Positions 9,670 to 9,749 of a stretch of DNA of 9,749 bases are shown piece by piece. The stretch comes from Bacteroidota bacterium (GTDB lineage: Bacteria > Bacteroidota > Bacteroidia > Bacteroidales > UBA10428), in the NCBI GenBank assembly GCA_029268165.1, contig JAJUGM010000104.1, positions 1 through 9,749 on the forward strand, written 5' to 3'. The notes below the pieces were generated by a model. It made no database searches, was not told where the DNA came from, and was given only the letters and a program-made list of their open reading frames with translations. Each line of letters opens with the position of its first letter. Position 1 is the stretch's first letter. Both the position numbers and the translations under genes were made by a program.

Positions 9670-9749
9670 ATGGGAAAATACAAGGTAACACTAACAAAAG
9701 AAGAAAGAGACGAGCTAATGGACATTATCAATAAAGGAGTCCATACATC
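9670..9749 (+). CDS. IS630-family transposase, N-terminal fragment (runs off window)
   Basis: The first 26 codons read MGKYKVTLTKEERDELMDII followed by NKGVHT. This matches the N-terminal helix-turn-helix region of IS630-family transposases (K-Y-K-V-x-L-T-x-E-E-R-x-E-L, then a KG-x-H turn), which binds the terminal inverted repeats. The DDE catalytic domain would lie beyond the window. ATG is 12 nt after a good Bacteroidota -7 element, with no Shine-Dalgarno sequence. Its orientation is opposite to the interrupted giant gene. Whether the transposase is intact cannot be seen here. Confidence 0.85.
   Translation, partial: MGKYKVTLTKEERDELMDIINKGVHT

Larger units (their letters stand above)
9614..9749 (+). 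mobile_element. Left end of an IS630-family insertion sequence (partial)
   Basis: The element is called from its transposase start, a 56-nt AT-rich leader typical of IS ends, and the abrupt end of the giant gene's reading frame. The junction is placed after TA (9612-9613), because IS630/Tc1-type elements duplicate a TA target. It sits in CTAG (9611-9614), the preferred site reported for IS630 itself. The tip has a direct repeat GTCAT-GTCAT (9616-9625) and a perfect 7-bp palindrome arm. The exact border is inferred, since the other end lies outside the window. Confidence 0.75.

Noticed and set aside
9614..9672. An outward promoter in the IS end driving the giant gene
   Set aside because: The minus strand has TTTG but only a poor TATTTACG at too short a spacing (14 nt), so no convincing promoter pair is visible.

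Overview
The window looks like chromosomal DNA from a Bacteroidota bacterium. The evidence is a type IX secretion (T9SS) sorting domain, SprB-type repeats, a TANFOR domain, starts without Shine-Dalgarno sequences, and a TAnnTTTG promoter element of the Bacteroidota type. I cannot name a genus. There are no rRNA, tRNA or CRISPR features, and almost no non-coding DNA.

Four genes fill positions 9-9613, all on the minus strand and tightly packed (gaps of 8 nt, a 14-nt overlap, and 1 nt), as in one operon. In transcription order they are: (1) a giant cell-surface protein (3448 to about 9613) with a unique N-terminal region, about 18 Cys-flanked SprB-like repeats and a C-terminal T9SS sorting domain; (2) a 592-residue outer-membrane beta-barrel (1661-3439); (3) a 313-residue exported helical-repeat (HEAT-like) protein of unknown function (733-1674); (4) a TANFOR-domain protein (9-731). 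The likely logic is a T9SS-exported adhesin or gliding-type filament made together with an outer-membrane partner and two exported accessory proteins. That role is inferred from domain content and gene order.

At the right edge (about 9614-9749), on the plus strand, is the left end of an IS630-family insertion sequence with the first 26 codons of its transposase. The reading frame of the giant gene runs without a start codon right up to this element. The element has therefore apparently cut off the 5' end of the gene, including its signal peptide. At the other edge the TANFOR gene ends at a stop after 240 residues, shorter than expected for this family, and the neighbouring frame stays open to the window edge. 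Both ends of the operon thus show signs of damage.

The giant gene also has a sharp base-composition step near 7560: about 55% G+C downstream (3' side), about 25-40% upstream (5' side). This suggests a mosaic origin.
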